From contig CP073692.1 of NCBI GenBank assembly GCA_018228665.1, positions 2,554,046 to 2,618,045 on the forward strand: a stretch of DNA of 64,000 bases, read 5' to 3'. The notes beneath the pieces are model-generated. The model saw nothing but the letters and a program-made list of their open reading frames with translations. It searched no databases and was not told the DNA's origin. Positions 35,772 to 48,502 of this stretch are shown one piece after another. The stretch comes from Faecalicatena sp. Marseille-Q4148. Its GTDB lineage: Bacteria; Bacillota; Clostridia; Lachnospirales; Lachnospiraceae. The stretch's first letter is position 1; each line of letters starts with the position of its first letter. The position numbers and the translations under genes are program-made.

Positions 35772-36700
35772 AGAAGATTGCAACACGAGAAAGCTACGGG
35801 AATGCGCTTGTAGAACTTGGAAAAGAGCATCCGGAGGTTGTCGTACTGGATGCGGACCTTGCAGGGGCAACAAAAACATCTATTTTTATGAAAGAGTTTC
35901 CGGAACGTCATATTGACTGTGGAATCGCAGAAGGGAATATGATGGGGGTAGCAGCAGGGCTTGCAGCAGCGGGAAAAGTACCGTTCGCCAGTTCTTTTGC
36001 GATGTTTGCAGCAGGACGTGCATTTGAGCAGGTCAGAAACTCTATTGGATATCCTCATTTGAATGTGAAGATTGGTGCGACACACGCAGGAATCTCTGTA
36101 GGAGAAGATGGTGCAACACATCAGTGTAATGAAGACATTGCTCTTATGCGTACGATTCCGGGAATGGTTGTGATTAACCCGTCTGATGATGTAGAGGCAA
36201 GAGCGGCTGTGAAAGCTGCATACGAACATGTAGGGCCGGTGTACATGAGATTTGGAAGACTGGCAGTGCCGGTAATTAATGATCAGCCGGATTATCATTT
36301 TGAGCTTGGTAAGGGAATTGTTCTGCGAGAGGGAAAAGACGCAGTTATTTTTGCAACAGGACTTGAAGTAAATGAAGCTCTTCAGGCAGCAAAATTTTTG
36401 GAGGAAGACGGTATTCAGGTAAAAGTAGTCAATATTCATACAATCAAACCGATTGACGAAGAACTGATTATTTCTTCAGCGAAAGAATGCGGCAAAGTGA
36501 TTACAGTGGAAGAACATTCTGTAATCGGTGGGCTTGGAAGTGCTGTCTGCGATGTGCTTGCAGAGAATTATCCGGTACCGGTAAAGAAAATTGGCGTGAA
36601 CGATACTTTTGGAGAGTCAGGACCGGCGCTTGAACTGATTAAGAAGTTCGAGCTGGACGGCGAAAGTATTTACCGCAAAGTAAAAGCGTTTCTTGCATAA
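35759..36700 (+). CDS. tkt: Transketolase, C-terminal subunit
   Basis: 313 residues. It contains the pyrimidine-binding and C-terminal regulatory domains: VVVLDADLAGATKTSIF, HIDCGIAEGNMMGVAAGLA with the catalytic Glu, and VITVEEHSVIGGLGSAV. It overlaps the N-terminal half. Its stop codon is followed at once by the ATG of an HD-domain gene. It completes the split enzyme. Confidence 0.95.
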   Translation: MSEVKKIATRESYGNALVELGKEHPEVVVLDADLAGATKTSIFMKEFPERHIDCGIAEGNMMGVAAGLAAAGKVPFASSFAMFAAGRAFEQVRNSIGYPHLNVKIGATHAGISVGEDGATHQCNEDIALMRTIPGMVVINPSDDVEARAAVKAAYEHVGPVYMRFGRLAVPVINDQPDYHFELGKGIVLREGKDAVIFATGLEVNEALQAAKFLEEDGIQVKVVNIHTIKPIDEELIISSAKECGKVITVEEHSVIGGLGSAVCDVLAENYPVPVKKIGVNDTFGESGPALELIKKFELDGESIYRKVKAFLA

Positions 36701-37264
36701 ATGGAAAAGGTTAAGATTACGGGCCTGGATATTCGTGATATGTATCCGCTGCGGTTCAGGCGCAAGGTAGCAGGAAAGCTTCACAGCTGCAGGCGTGAGT
36801 GGAAAGAGGAATTCTGGGGGTGTGTTAAAGATGTCGCAATGCATCCGGTCGTGCTTAGAATGAAACTCTATCCGCATCATGGTTCCACGAATTGCTATCA
36901 GCATTGTATGAATGTTGCATATTACAACTATCACTGGTGCAGATTCTTTCATCTGGATGCCAGATCTGCAGCGAGAGCCGGGATGCTTCACGATCTCTTT
37001 TTGTATGACTGGCATACGCATACAAAAGAAACGGGCGATCATTTTCATGGACTGACGCATCCGAAAGCCGCGCTGAAGAATGCTTCCAAGTTTTTTGAGC
37101 TGAATCATATTGAGAAAGATGTCATTCTAAATCATATGTGGCCGGTAACGGTGCTGCATATTCCAAAGACAAAAGAAGGGTGGATTACAACGCTGACGGA
37201 TAAATACTGCGGCGCCTGTGAGACGAGCAGACGTTACAAAAAGAAAGGCCATAAAGTAGTATAG
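36701..37264 (+). CDS. HD-domain phosphohydrolase-like protein
   Basis: 187 residues. HD superfamily pattern: first His in HHGSTNCYQHCMNVAYYNYHWC, then the HD pair in ARAGMLHDLFLYDWH, and later histidines in HFHGLTHPKAALKNA and NHMWPVT. Such proteins are metal-dependent phosphohydrolases, but the substrate is unknown. The ATG directly abuts the transketolase stop (TAAATG) with a weak Shine-Dalgarno, so translation is probably coupled. A terminator ends the operon about 20 bp later. Confidence 0.85.
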   Translation: MEKVKITGLDIRDMYPLRFRRKVAGKLHSCRREWKEEFWGCVKDVAMHPVVLRMKLYPHHGSTNCYQHCMNVAYYNYHWCRFFHLDARSAARAGMLHDLFLYDWHTHTKETGDHFHGLTHPKAALKNASKFFELNHIEKDVILNHMWPVTVLHIPKTKEGWITTLTDKYCGACETSRRYKKKGHKVV

Positions 37265-37280
37265 AAGAAATGTGCAGATT

Positions 37281-37326
37281 GCTGTGGCAGGATTGATACA
37301 GAAACGAGTCCTGTCACAGCTTTTTT
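37281..37326 (+). terminator. Terminator after the transketolase operon
   Basis: GCTGTGGCAGGA and TCCTGTCACAGC (one G-T pair) form the stem, followed by TTTTTT. Confidence 0.85.
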
Positions 37327-37423
37327 GTCGAAAACTTTTTGATTTCTGCGACAGGATTTGCTAAAATCAGCTCTTTTCCAGTGGTATGATTAGCAAAAAT
37401 ATATCAGATGGGGTGAGGATTTT

Positions 37424-38542
37424 ATGGAACAGCAATTTCCAAAAAATGTAAGGCAGATCGGCAACGTGAGTGACAGTCCCAAAATCTATGTGGAAGATTA
37501 TGTAGATACGTTTCTGAATCAGCTATGCGATTACAACGAAGAAAATGCAGTGGGAGCATTTCTTGTAGGGACACAGATAATGATCGAGGATCAACAGTGT
37601 GTCTATATTTCGGGAGTAGTACAGATGGACGAGCTGCCTTTGAAAGATGGAGAACCGCTGGTGGATGATACATATGTGAAAAAAATGAGAGAAGAGAAAG
37701 AGAAATATTTCCATGACGGAGAACTGGTTGGATGGTTTCTGGCGCTGCCGGGACGGAAGGCAGAAACAAATGAGAATATTATAAAAATACACGAGAAAAC
37801 ATTTCCTAAGACGAATACGGTATTTATTATACGGGATACCGCAACGAAAGAGGAAATGTTTTTTGCTTATAAATATCATGATCTTTTAGAAATCGGAGGA
37901 CATTATATTTATTATGAGAAAAATCCCGATATGCAGAATTATATGATCACAAAACGCAGACAGACAGGAATGACTCCCAGTGAAACTGTTGAAGATCAGG
38001 CTGCAAAGAATTTTCGTAGTATTGTAAGAGAAAAAATGGAACAAAATACACAAACAAAGCCGCGCAGATGGACGACAGCAGTGACCACTCTTATAATTGT
38101 TGTGGCGCTTGTAGTTGGAGTAACGCTTTTGAATAATTATGATCGAATGAAAACAGCGCAGAAGTCATTGGAACTTCTGGCAAAAGGAGAGGGAAAGGAA
38201 GAAACGATACAGATGGTTAGTGAAGATGTGATAGAAAATCCATCTGAGATCGAACAGGAAGATGTGGCAGAAGCCGGGCAGGATGATGCAGAACAGAATA
38301 ATACCAATGATACCGGGCAGACAGAAACCGCAGGGAGCATTCTCGAAGAAGAGGCAGTGGAAGCTTCATCCGGAGCTGTCCTTTGTGAAGATGATTTTTA
38401 TGTTGTACAAAAAGGGGATACGCTTGACAGTATCAGCAAAAAAGTGTATGGTGACATTTCGCATGTGGATGCAATCTGCAGAATGAACGGACTGCAGGAT
38501 GGGAATCTGATTTTTATTGGGCAGAAAATATTACTACCGTAG
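37424..38542 (+). CDS. Single-pass membrane protein with an MPN/JAB-like domain and LysM
   Basis: 372 residues. Residues about 40-165 look like a JAB1/MPN fold: GAFLVGTQIMIEDQQCVYISG, then ELVGWFLALPG in the place where active enzymes have the G-W-x-H-x-H-P metal site. Both histidines are absent, so it would be a pseudo-enzyme. One membrane helix follows (about 218-236, TTAVTTLIIVVALVVGVTLL-like), then an acidic spacer and a C-terminal LysM (DDFYVVQKGDTLDSISKKVYG...IFIGQKILLP, 325-372). The predicted layout is a cytoplasmic MPN-like domain with LysM outside, binding peptidoglycan. The MPN assignment is by pattern only. Confidence 0.7.
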   Translation: MEQQFPKNVRQIGNVSDSPKIYVEDYVDTFLNQLCDYNEENAVGAFLVGTQIMIEDQQCVYISGVVQMDELPLKDGEPLVDDTYVKKMREEKEKYFHDGELVGWFLALPGRKAETNENIIKIHEKTFPKTNTVFIIRDTATKEEMFFAYKYHDLLEIGGHYIYYEKNPDMQNYMITKRRQTGMTPSETVEDQAAKNFRSIVREKMEQNTQTKPRRWTTAVTTLIIVVALVVGVTLLNNYDRMKTAQKSLELLAKGEGKEETIQMVSEDVIENPSEIEQEDVAEAGQDDAEQNNTNDTGQTETAGSILEEEAVEASSGAVLCEDDFYVVQKGDTLDSISKKVYGDISHVDAICRMNGLQDGNLIFIGQKILLP

Positions 38543-38610
38543 AAAGCGCTTTCTGTGGTATAATAAAAAAGATTACATGTAGAAAAGTATTTGACAGAAA
38601 AGGAATACGC

Positions 38611-39864
38611 ATGAAGAAAAAAGAAAACAATAATCTGCATGTCGTCCAGCAAGAGGAAGATACAGCCGGGAAGATTGTTAACGAAGTAATCACAGAGCTG
38701 CATGAATCAGATGCTGAGATGCAGGAAATGCAGGAAAAAATCAAACGACATAGAAGAAATCATAGAATTCGCGTCACGGTCATTGCGGCAGCTATTGTTC
38801 TTTTAGTTTCTGTCAGTTATTGGTATATCACATATCATACGTTTACAAAGACGAGGATCGTGCAGAAATATCAGGAAGAACAGTATCACAACAGTAGTTA
38901 TGAGGTGTTTGCGGATTCTGTTATCAAGTACAGCAAGGATGGGATCTCTCTGCTGAATAAAAAGGGAAGAGAGAAATGGAACCAGTCTTACCAGATGGCA
39001 ACGCCTGTACTTGTACTGAGAGAAAAGACAGGGGTGATTGCAGATAATGGCGGCAATCATATGATCGTTTTTCAGGAGACTGGAGTAAAAGGTGAGATTC
39101 AGACAAATTTACCGATTGAAAAGATAGATGTTTCTGAACAGGGAATTGTAGCTGCAATTCTGAAAGAAGAACTCAGTCCTAAGGTTGTCTGTTATGATGC
39201 AGAAGGAAATCTTCTTGCAGAGCATAAAATTGCAGTCAGTACAAGCGGTTATCCTGTGGAAGTGTCGATTTCAGATGACGGTAAACTCTTGATGGTGTCA
39301 TATCTCAAAGTCGAGAACAGTCAGATCAGTACCAACGTAGTTTATTATAATTTCGGAGGAAAAGACAGTGGAGTAAATAACTATGAAGTGTTCTCCAAAT
39401 CCTATCCGAATGAGATCATTCCGGAGGGATATTTCATAGGAAATGAAACGTCGGTTTTGGTCGGCAGCAGTTCTATGATGATTTTTCACGGAAAAGATAA
39501 GCCGCAGCCGGGAGAGACGATCACTGTTGAGAAGAAAATTAAAAGTGTATTCCGCCATGATAAATATATCGGAATGCTTTTGAAAAATGAGGGAAAAGAG
39601 GGGTATGAACTCCGTGTATATACGATTTATGGAAAACAGGTATTTTCAGAGAATTTAACAAAAGAATATTCTCATGTGACAATGTCAGGACGGGAAATTC
39701 TTCTCTATAACAATAATCAGCTCTGTATTTACCAGCTCAATGGTTCGAAGCGGTTTGAAGGAGAATTATCGAACAGTATTTCAAAGATTACACCTGTTTC
39801 TGGGATCAATAAATACTTAGTGATGAATGCAGACGGTATGGAAGAAATACAGTTTGTAAAATAG
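38611..39864 (+). CDS. DUF5711-like membrane-anchored beta-propeller protein
   Basis: 417 residues. A charged cytoplasmic N-terminus (about 1-52) is followed by one membrane helix (IRVTVIAAAIVLLVSVSYWYITY, about 53-75) and a long extracellular part. This part has repeated beta-strand motifs such as GISLLNKKGREKWNQSY, GVIADNGGNHMIVF and VVCYDAEGNLLAEHKI, like PQQ/WD-type propellers. I place it in the DUF5711 group by this pattern. It lies between the LysM protein and cvpA, 68 bp and 8 bp away. The function is unknown; cell envelope is likely. Confidence 0.7.
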   Translation: MKKKENNNLHVVQQEEDTAGKIVNEVITELHESDAEMQEMQEKIKRHRRNHRIRVTVIAAAIVLLVSVSYWYITYHTFTKTRIVQKYQEEQYHNSSYEVFADSVIKYSKDGISLLNKKGREKWNQSYQMATPVLVLREKTGVIADNGGNHMIVFQETGVKGEIQTNLPIEKIDVSEQGIVAAILKEELSPKVVCYDAEGNLLAEHKIAVSTSGYPVEVSISDDGKLLMVSYLKVENSQISTNVVYYNFGGKDSGVNNYEVFSKSYPNEIIPEGYFIGNETSVLVGSSSMMIFHGKDKPQPGETITVEKKIKSVFRHDKYIGMLLKNEGKEGYELRVYTIYGKQVFSENLTKEYSHVTMSGREILLYNNNQLCIYQLNGSKRFEGELSNSISKITPVSGINKYLVMNADGMEEIQFVK

Positions 39865-39872
39865 GAGAGATT

Positions 39873-40703
39873 ATGGATAATTGGTTATTAGTATTTGTCG
39901 GATGTCTGTTTCTGATTTTTATGATCATTGGATTTATCCGGGGGGCTATTAAGATTGTTGTGTCGTTGGCGGCAACTATCGTGACGCTGATCGTAGTTGT
40001 GATTGCCACACCGTATGTAAGCAATGTTATGTACAAAGTGCTTCCGGTAAAGGATATGGTGCAGAGTGAATGCAGGTCTTTTCTGATTCGGGAAGCGAAA
40101 GAGGGACTGTCATCCGGATTAGTACAAAAAGTCGCAGAACTTACGGGAATTAATCTGCAGGAAGCCGGAATCACACCAGAGAATTTTAACTGGGAGAATT
40201 ACGGAATCTCGGATCAGCAAGTAGAGGAAATGCTCGGAAAGCTCGAACTGCCGCGGGAACTTCAGATTCAGACGATTGAGAAAGCAGGACTTCCGGAGTA
40301 TTTGACAGAAAAGCTTCTTGAAAATAACAATAGCGAAGTATATAAGCAGCTTGGTGTGGAGAGTTTTGTGGATTATATTGGTGCGTATCTCGCTAAAATT
40401 ATTGTAGATATTCTTGCGTTTCTGATTACATTTTTAGTTGTGACAATACTTATAAGAACAATTATGTATGCGCTAAATATCATTGGAGATCTTCCGGTAC
40501 TTCACGGACTGAACCGTGTGGCAGGTGCGTTTCTTGGTATGGGAACAGCGCTTGTGATCGTATGGGTACTTTTTATGATTATTACATTGTCATATCGGAC
40601 AGGGTTCGGAAAAGCGAGTATGGACATGATCGATAAAAGTCCGCTGCTGACATTTTTGTATGATCATAATTATATTATGAACGCAATTATAAAATTCCAT
40701 TAA
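39873..40703 (+). CDS. cvpA: CvpA-family membrane protein
   Basis: 276 residues. Four hydrophobic segments: WLLVFVGCLFLIFMIIGFIRG (N-term), IVVSLAATIVTLIVVVIATPYV, KIIVDILAFLITFLVVTILI, and GAFLGMGTALVIVWVLFMII. The Gly-Phe-x-Arg-Gly motif after TM1 fits CvpA. It is longer than E. coli CvpA (about 160) because of an extracellular helical stretch at about 60-160. The family takes part in colicin V export and envelope homeostasis in proteobacteria, and its role in Firmicutes is unclear. It is the last gene before the rRNA operon. Confidence 0.8.
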   Translation: MDNWLLVFVGCLFLIFMIIGFIRGAIKIVVSLAATIVTLIVVVIATPYVSNVMYKVLPVKDMVQSECRSFLIREAKEGLSSGLVQKVAELTGINLQEAGITPENFNWENYGISDQQVEEMLGKLELPRELQIQTIEKAGLPEYLTEKLLENNNSEVYKQLGVESFVDYIGAYLAKIIVDILAFLITFLVVTILIRTIMYALNIIGDLPVLHGLNRVAGAFLGMGTALVIVWVLFMIITLSYRTGFGKASMDMIDKSPLLTFLYDHNYIMNAIIKFH

Positions 40704-40758
40704 TCAAGAAAATTATCATTTGGGACTTCAAAGAGTTGTAAAATACAGATATTAGAAA

Positions 40759-40806
40759 AGAGGATTCACTTAAATGCAGTTATGTATTGGGTGAATCCTT
40801 TTTTTG
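40759..40806 (+). terminator. Terminator after cvpA
   Basis: AGGATTCAC and GTGAATCCT form the stem and are followed by a run of T. It insulates the rRNA promoters. Confidence 0.8.
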
Positions 40807-40898
40807 GCAGAAGAAAGCAGTTTTGTATCGGATAGGGTGCGAGTGGAGAAGTGAAAAATAAAAGTAAAATAGAAGGATAAAAAAATGTAAAATTCAGA

Positions 40899-40927
40899 TT
40901 GACATAAAATAGTGCTTGTGCTAAAAT
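40899..40927 (+). promoter_or_regulatory. rRNA promoter P1
   Basis: Perfect TTGACA (40899-40904), 17-bp spacer, TAAAAT (40922-40927). Confidence 0.75.
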
Positions 40928-41013
40928 AGAATCACTGTAGACATGACAGAATCTGACAAATATTTGTAAATATTCAGTTCAAATAGCGAATTGAAAAAAT
41001 ATTAAAAAAGATG

Positions 41014-41042
41014 TTGACATGAAAACAGCAATGTGATATTAT
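41014..41042 (+). promoter_or_regulatory. rRNA promoter P2
   Basis: Perfect TTGACA (41014-41019), 17-bp spacer, TATTAT (41037-41042). Confidence 0.75.
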
Positions 41043-41096
41043 AAATGAGCTGTCGCAAAGACAACAAGAACTTGAAAAAATAAAATAAAAAAGTTC

Positions 41097-41125
41097 TTGA
41101 CAAAGCAGATTGGTTATGATAAACT
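41097..41125 (+). promoter_or_regulatory. rRNA promoter P3
   Basis: Perfect TTGACA (41097-41102), 17-bp spacer, TAAACT (41120-41125). The -35 overlaps the right arm of a CAAGAACTT/AAGTTCTTG inverted repeat that begins after P2, which could form a hairpin in the P2 transcript. Confidence 0.65.
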
Positions 41126-41157
41126 AGATGAGCTGTCAAACGACAGAGAACCTTGAT

Positions 41158-41177
41158 AACTAAACAATAGACAACAA
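41158..41177 (+). other. 16S rRNA processing stem, 5' arm
   Basis: The leader sequence around ACAATAGACAACA is complementary to TGTTGTCTATTGT in the 3' flank (42846-42858). Together they close the 16S precursor in a long helix, the usual RNase III substrate. Confidence 0.75.
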
Positions 41178-41292
41178 CCCTGAAAATTTCTTTAAAGAGA
41201 TTTCAGAACGAGTTGGACACAAAAGTCTAACGACCTAAAAACAGTAATTATGGATGAATTAGCTAGCAGTTGATTCGCCAAGAACAAACACT

Positions 41293-42829
<1,537 letters not shown>

Positions 42830-42845
42830 AAGAAGAAGTAAGAGC

Positions 42846-42864
42846 TGTTGTCTATTGTTGAGTT
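42846..42864 (+). other. 16S rRNA processing stem, 3' arm
   Basis: TGTTGTCTATTGTTGAGTT pairs with the leader at 41158-41177, with one mismatch near the outer end. It lies 22 nt after the 16S 3' end. Confidence 0.75.
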
Positions 42865-42971
42865 ATTAAGGGAGTCTTCGGAGAAGGAGTGAAAGAAGAA
42901 GTTCTTCACACGGAGTGCGAAGAACAGCTTTCGTACTAAGCTCGAGAAGACCTCGCTAAGTACTCAATGCT

Positions 42972-43088
42972 TCTGGTGGCGATGCGCTTAGGGGAGACAC
43001 CCGTTCCCATCCCGAACACGATGGTTAAGACCTAAGCGGCCGATGGTACTGCACTGGAGACGGTGTGGGAGAGTAGGTGGCCGCCAGA
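42972..43088 (+). rRNA. rrf: 5S ribosomal RNA, placed between 16S and 23S
   Basis: 117 nt with the terminal helix TCTGGTGGC/GCCGCCAGA and the internal CCCGTTCCCATCCCGAACACG that marks 5S RNA. It lies about 150 nt after 16S and before tRNA-Ile. No second 5S is visible after the 23S gene. Confidence 0.95.
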
Positions 43089-43102
43089 TTATAAAAGAAT
43101 AT

Positions 43103-43176
<74 letters not shown>

Positions 43177-43206
43177 TATCTATTGAAAAAAGAATAAACA
43201 CTCTAT

Positions 43207-43279
43207 GGGGGTATAGCTCAGTTGGGAGAGCGCCTGCCTTGCAAGCAGGAGGTCACGAGTTCGAATCTCGTTATCTCCA
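43207..43279 (+). tRNA. tRNA-Ala (TGC)
   Basis: 73-nt cloverleaf. Anticodon TGC in CTTGCAA, T-arm CACGAGTTCGAATCTCGTT. The acceptor GGGGGTA/TATCTCC contains a G3-T70 pair, the identity mark of alanine tRNA. Second spacer tRNA of the rRNA operon. Confidence 0.96.
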
Positions 43280-43303
43280 CTGTGTCGGAAGACACACATA
43301 GAA

Positions 43304-43331
43304 TGTACCTTGAAAACCGCATATAAGAAAT
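43304..43331 (+). other. 23S rRNA processing stem, 5' arm
   Basis: A 28-nt stretch beginning TGTACCTTGAAAACCGCATA is the near-perfect complement of 46402-46429 behind the 23S gene. Confidence 0.8.
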
Positions 43332-43481
43332 AAATTGATGAAAATATCAAGACATCCGAGGTAATTGTTATTAGATAATGATTATTCGAAACACTGATTC
43401 AAATGAATCAAACCTAATTACCAACGCATGCAACGCTATGCATGTGTAGCTAACATCCATTCCCGTGGATGAAGGCAAGTT

Positions 43482-46366
<2,885 letters not shown>

Positions 46367-46401
46367 GTGAGGTAAGGATAGGAAAGTGAACGAAGGATGA
46401 G

Positions 46402-46429
46402 ATTTCTTGTATGTGGTTTTGAAGGTACA
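46402..46429 (+). other. 23S rRNA processing stem, 3' arm
   Basis: A 28-nt stretch ending GTGGTTTTGAAGGTACA pairs with 43304-43331, with about three mismatches. Confidence 0.8.
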
Positions 46430-46543
46430 CCAAAAGCAACTTAGTGAATGCGACCGGTAAGGAAGCATGAGCTTAGTGCGAGGTGGTTCGCGAGCCTTAA
46501 TGAGCGTAAGCGAATTTAGTTGAGCGAACATACCATCTAATAT

Positions 46544-46616
46544 TCCTCCTTAGCTCAGTCGGTAGAGCACTCGGCTGTTAACCGAGTTGTCGTTGGTTCG
46601 AGTCCAACAGGGGGAG
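46544..46616 (+). tRNA. tRNA-Asn (GTT)
   Basis: 73 nt. Acceptor TCCTCCT/AGGGGGA, D-arm AGCTCAGTCGGTAGAGC, anticodon GTT in CTGTTAA, T-arm GTTGGTTCGAGTCCAAC. It follows 23S in the place where a 5S gene would usually be. Confidence 0.95.
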
Positions 46617-46644
46617 TTAAGGGCGGAAAGCCCCAGAAAGATGA

Positions 46645-46716
46645 GGCTCCTTGGTCAAGCGGTTAAGACATCGCCCTTTCACGGCGGTAACACGGGTTCG
46701 ATTCCCGTAGGAGTCA
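46645..46716 (+). tRNA. tRNA-Glu (TTC)
   Basis: 72 nt. Acceptor GGCTCCT/AGGAGTC, anticodon TTC in CTTTCAC, T-arm ACGGGTTCGATTCCCGT. Confidence 0.95.
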
Positions 46717-46778
46717 TTTACACGAAAGTGTAAAAAAGCTTGCATATTTTATAAAAGTATGTATATAATATAGTATAT

Positions 46779-46849
46779 GGCGCCATAGCCAAGTGGTAAG
46801 GCAAAGGTCTGCAACACCTCTATCACCAGTTCAAATCTGGTTGGCGCCT
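46779..46849 (+). tRNA. tRNA-Cys (GCA)
   Basis: 71 nt. Acceptor GGCGCCA/TGGCGCC, anticodon GCA in CTGCAAC, T-arm CCAGTTCAAATCTGG. Last RNA gene of the cluster. Confidence 0.95.
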
Positions 46850-46854
46850 CTTAA

Positions 46855-46883
46855 AAGAAGTTCTTTATGGAACTTCTTTTTTT
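46855..46883 (+). terminator. Terminator of the rRNA/tRNA operon
   Basis: AGAAGTTC and GGAACTTCT form a stem followed by seven T, directly after tRNA-Cys. Confidence 0.88.
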
Positions 46884-46902
46884 GCATTTGATGGGAATGT
46901 TC

Positions 46903-46931
46903 TTGAAGTATATTTGTATATTGAGTAAAAT
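46903..46931 (+). promoter_or_regulatory. Promoter of the M19 dipeptidase gene
   Basis: TTGAAG (46903-46908), 17-bp spacer, TAAAAT (46926-46931), 37 bp before the ATG. Confidence 0.55.
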
Positions 46932-46967
46932 AAAGATAAAATATCCAAAGAAAAGAGGTATTATAAA

Positions 46968-47891
46968 ATGGATTTATTTGATCTGCATTGTGACACGATT
47001 GTATTATGGAAGGAAAAGAATCTTGGATTTGATTCAGAGGAGACACATTTTTCACTGCGTGAGCGTGAAAAGCTGGGACGGATGTGCCAGACAATGGCAG
47101 TGTTTGTGCCGGACTCTATTCGTGGCGAAGCAGCAAGAGAATATGTTGATGTACACGCAGCATATCTGAAAGCTGTTGTTGAACGTCAGAAGGAATTGGC
47201 TGAAATGGCAAGGACGGCTGAAGATATAGAACGGATTACAGGAGAAGGAAGATGTGCCTGTATGCTGGCAATTGAGAGTGGGGCAGCACTGGCCGGAAAG
47301 CTTGAAAATGTGGAGCATTTTGCAGAACTCGGGGTGAAAATGCTGACACTTGTATGGAATGGAGAAAATGAACTCGGATCCGGTCATAGTACAGAGAATG
47401 GTTTGACAGAATTTGGAAAACAGGCAGTAAAAAAGATGGAACAATCAGGGATAATTGTTGATGTGTCTCATCTAAATGACAGAGGATTTGCAGATCTCTG
47501 TGAAATTGCGGAGAAACCGTTTATCGCGACACATTCTAATTTAAGGAGCGTCTGCAGTCATAAGCGTAATCTGACAGAGCAGCAATTTCAGGAAATTGTG
47601 CGCAGAAAAGGTCTTGTTGGAATTAATTTGTATACAAGTTTTCTGGATGAAGAAGGAAGAGGAGACGCAGAAAGCATTTATCGACATGTTTACCGAATGT
47701 TGGAGTTAGGTGGAGAAGATATTATAGCTTGTGGCAGCGATTTTGATGGAGCCGATATTAACGAATCGCTGACTTCTCCGGTAAAATTTGCACGCACGGC
47801 AGAATATTTAATGTCCAGAGGAATTCCGGAACGAGCTGTGAAGAAGATGTATTTTGAAAATGCATTGAGATTTTTCCATGAACAAGCGTAA
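46968..47891 (+). CDS. M19-family membrane dipeptidase (renal dipeptidase-like)
   Basis: 307 residues. A zinc dipeptidase fold with the metal ligands His7 and Asp9 (FDLHCDT), Glu in LAIESGAALAG, His in VDVSHLNDRGF and His in IATHSNLRSVC. IIACGSDFDGAD provides the catalytic Asp region. No signal peptide is seen, so despite the family name it should be cytoplasmic, cleaving dipeptides (including those with D-residues in some members). It fits the peptide-scavenging theme of the window, but it is transcribed alone. Confidence 0.93.
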   Translation: MDLFDLHCDTIVLWKEKNLGFDSEETHFSLREREKLGRMCQTMAVFVPDSIRGEAAREYVDVHAAYLKAVVERQKELAEMARTAEDIERITGEGRCACMLAIESGAALAGKLENVEHFAELGVKMLTLVWNGENELGSGHSTENGLTEFGKQAVKKMEQSGIIVDVSHLNDRGFADLCEIAEKPFIATHSNLRSVCSHKRNLTEQQFQEIVRRKGLVGINLYTSFLDEEGRGDAESIYRHVYRMLELGGEDIIACGSDFDGADINESLTSPVKFARTAEYLMSRGIPERAVKKMYFENALRFFHEQA

Positions 47892-47914
47892 AAACTAAAA
47901 TGAATGCGATTTGA

Positions 47915-47956
47915 AGATTTCTGTTGTCATGCGTCTTGACAGCAGAGATCTTTTTT
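47915..47956 (+). terminator. Terminator after the M19 dipeptidase
   Basis: AGATTTCTGTTGTCA and TTGACAGCAGAGATCT pair with small mismatches, followed by TTTTTT. Confidence 0.78.
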
Positions 47957-48061
47957 CGTATAAAGATTGTGAAATGTACATTCAATTTTCAATTTTTTGA
48001 CAAAAATCTGCCGCGGAAAAGGGCGCTTTCTTGAAAATAAGTAGAAAAATGTTTTGTGCAG

Positions 48062-48089
48062 TTGAATTTTCTCACATGTGTAGTAAGAT
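48062..48089 (+). promoter_or_regulatory. Candidate lrgAB promoter
   Basis: TTGAAT (48062-48067), 16-bp spacer, TAAGAT (48084-48089), 36 bp before the first gene. Confidence 0.45.
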
Positions 48090-48124
48090 AAATATAAAAT
48101 TTAGGAGAGTTATGGGGGAGATTT

Positions 48125-48502
48125 ATGAAATATCTGAGACAATTTGTTATCATACTGGGCGTTTCATTTCTGGGAGAAGTTCTCAGAGTGATACTCCCAC
48201 TTCCGATTCCGGCAAGTGTGTACGGTCTGATCTGCATGTTGATACTGCTGAAAAGCGGAATTTTAAAAGTAGGACAAGTAAAAGAGGTGTCAAAATTTTT
48301 GATAGAAATTATGCCGGTAATGTTTGTGCCGGCAGCGGTTGGTCTGATGGAATCTTGGAATTCACTGAGGGAAGTCCTGATTCCGGTAGCAATTATTACA
48401 GCAGTAACAACCGTGCTTGTTATGGCAGTAACCGGAAAGGTCACACAGGGAATGATGAACCGGGAAAAGAAAGGGGAGCATTATGCAGGAGATTATAAAT
48501 AA
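48125..48502 (+). CDS. lrgA: LrgA/CidA-family holin-like membrane protein
   Basis: 125 residues with four membrane helices. FLGEVLRVILPLPIPASVYGLICMLILL is the characteristic LrgA/CidA segment. In staphylococci these proteins influence murein hydrolase activity and cell lysis; more recent work links some LrgAB pairs to pyruvate transport. The stop overlaps the lrgB start by 20 bp. No LytTR-type regulator is adjacent, unlike in many lrg loci. Confidence 0.9.
   Translation: MKYLRQFVIILGVSFLGEVLRVILPLPIPASVYGLICMLILLKSGILKVGQVKEVSKFLIEIMPVMFVPAAVGLMESWNSLREVLIPVAIITAVTTVLVMAVTGKVTQGMMNREKKGEHYAGDYK

Larger units (their letters stand above)
40704..41292 (+). promoter_or_regulatory. Upstream region and leader of the rRNA operon
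   Basis: 589 bp without a gene. It holds the cvpA terminator (40759-40806), three consensus-like promoters (40899-40927, 41014-41042, 41097-41125) and the left arm of the 16S processing stem (41158-41177). After promoters 2 and 3 the sequence ATGAGCTGTC repeats at 41045 and 41128 (83 bp apart), each followed by a similar AGAAC(C)TTG element. This points to a tandem duplication of promoter plus leader start. Confidence 0.75.
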
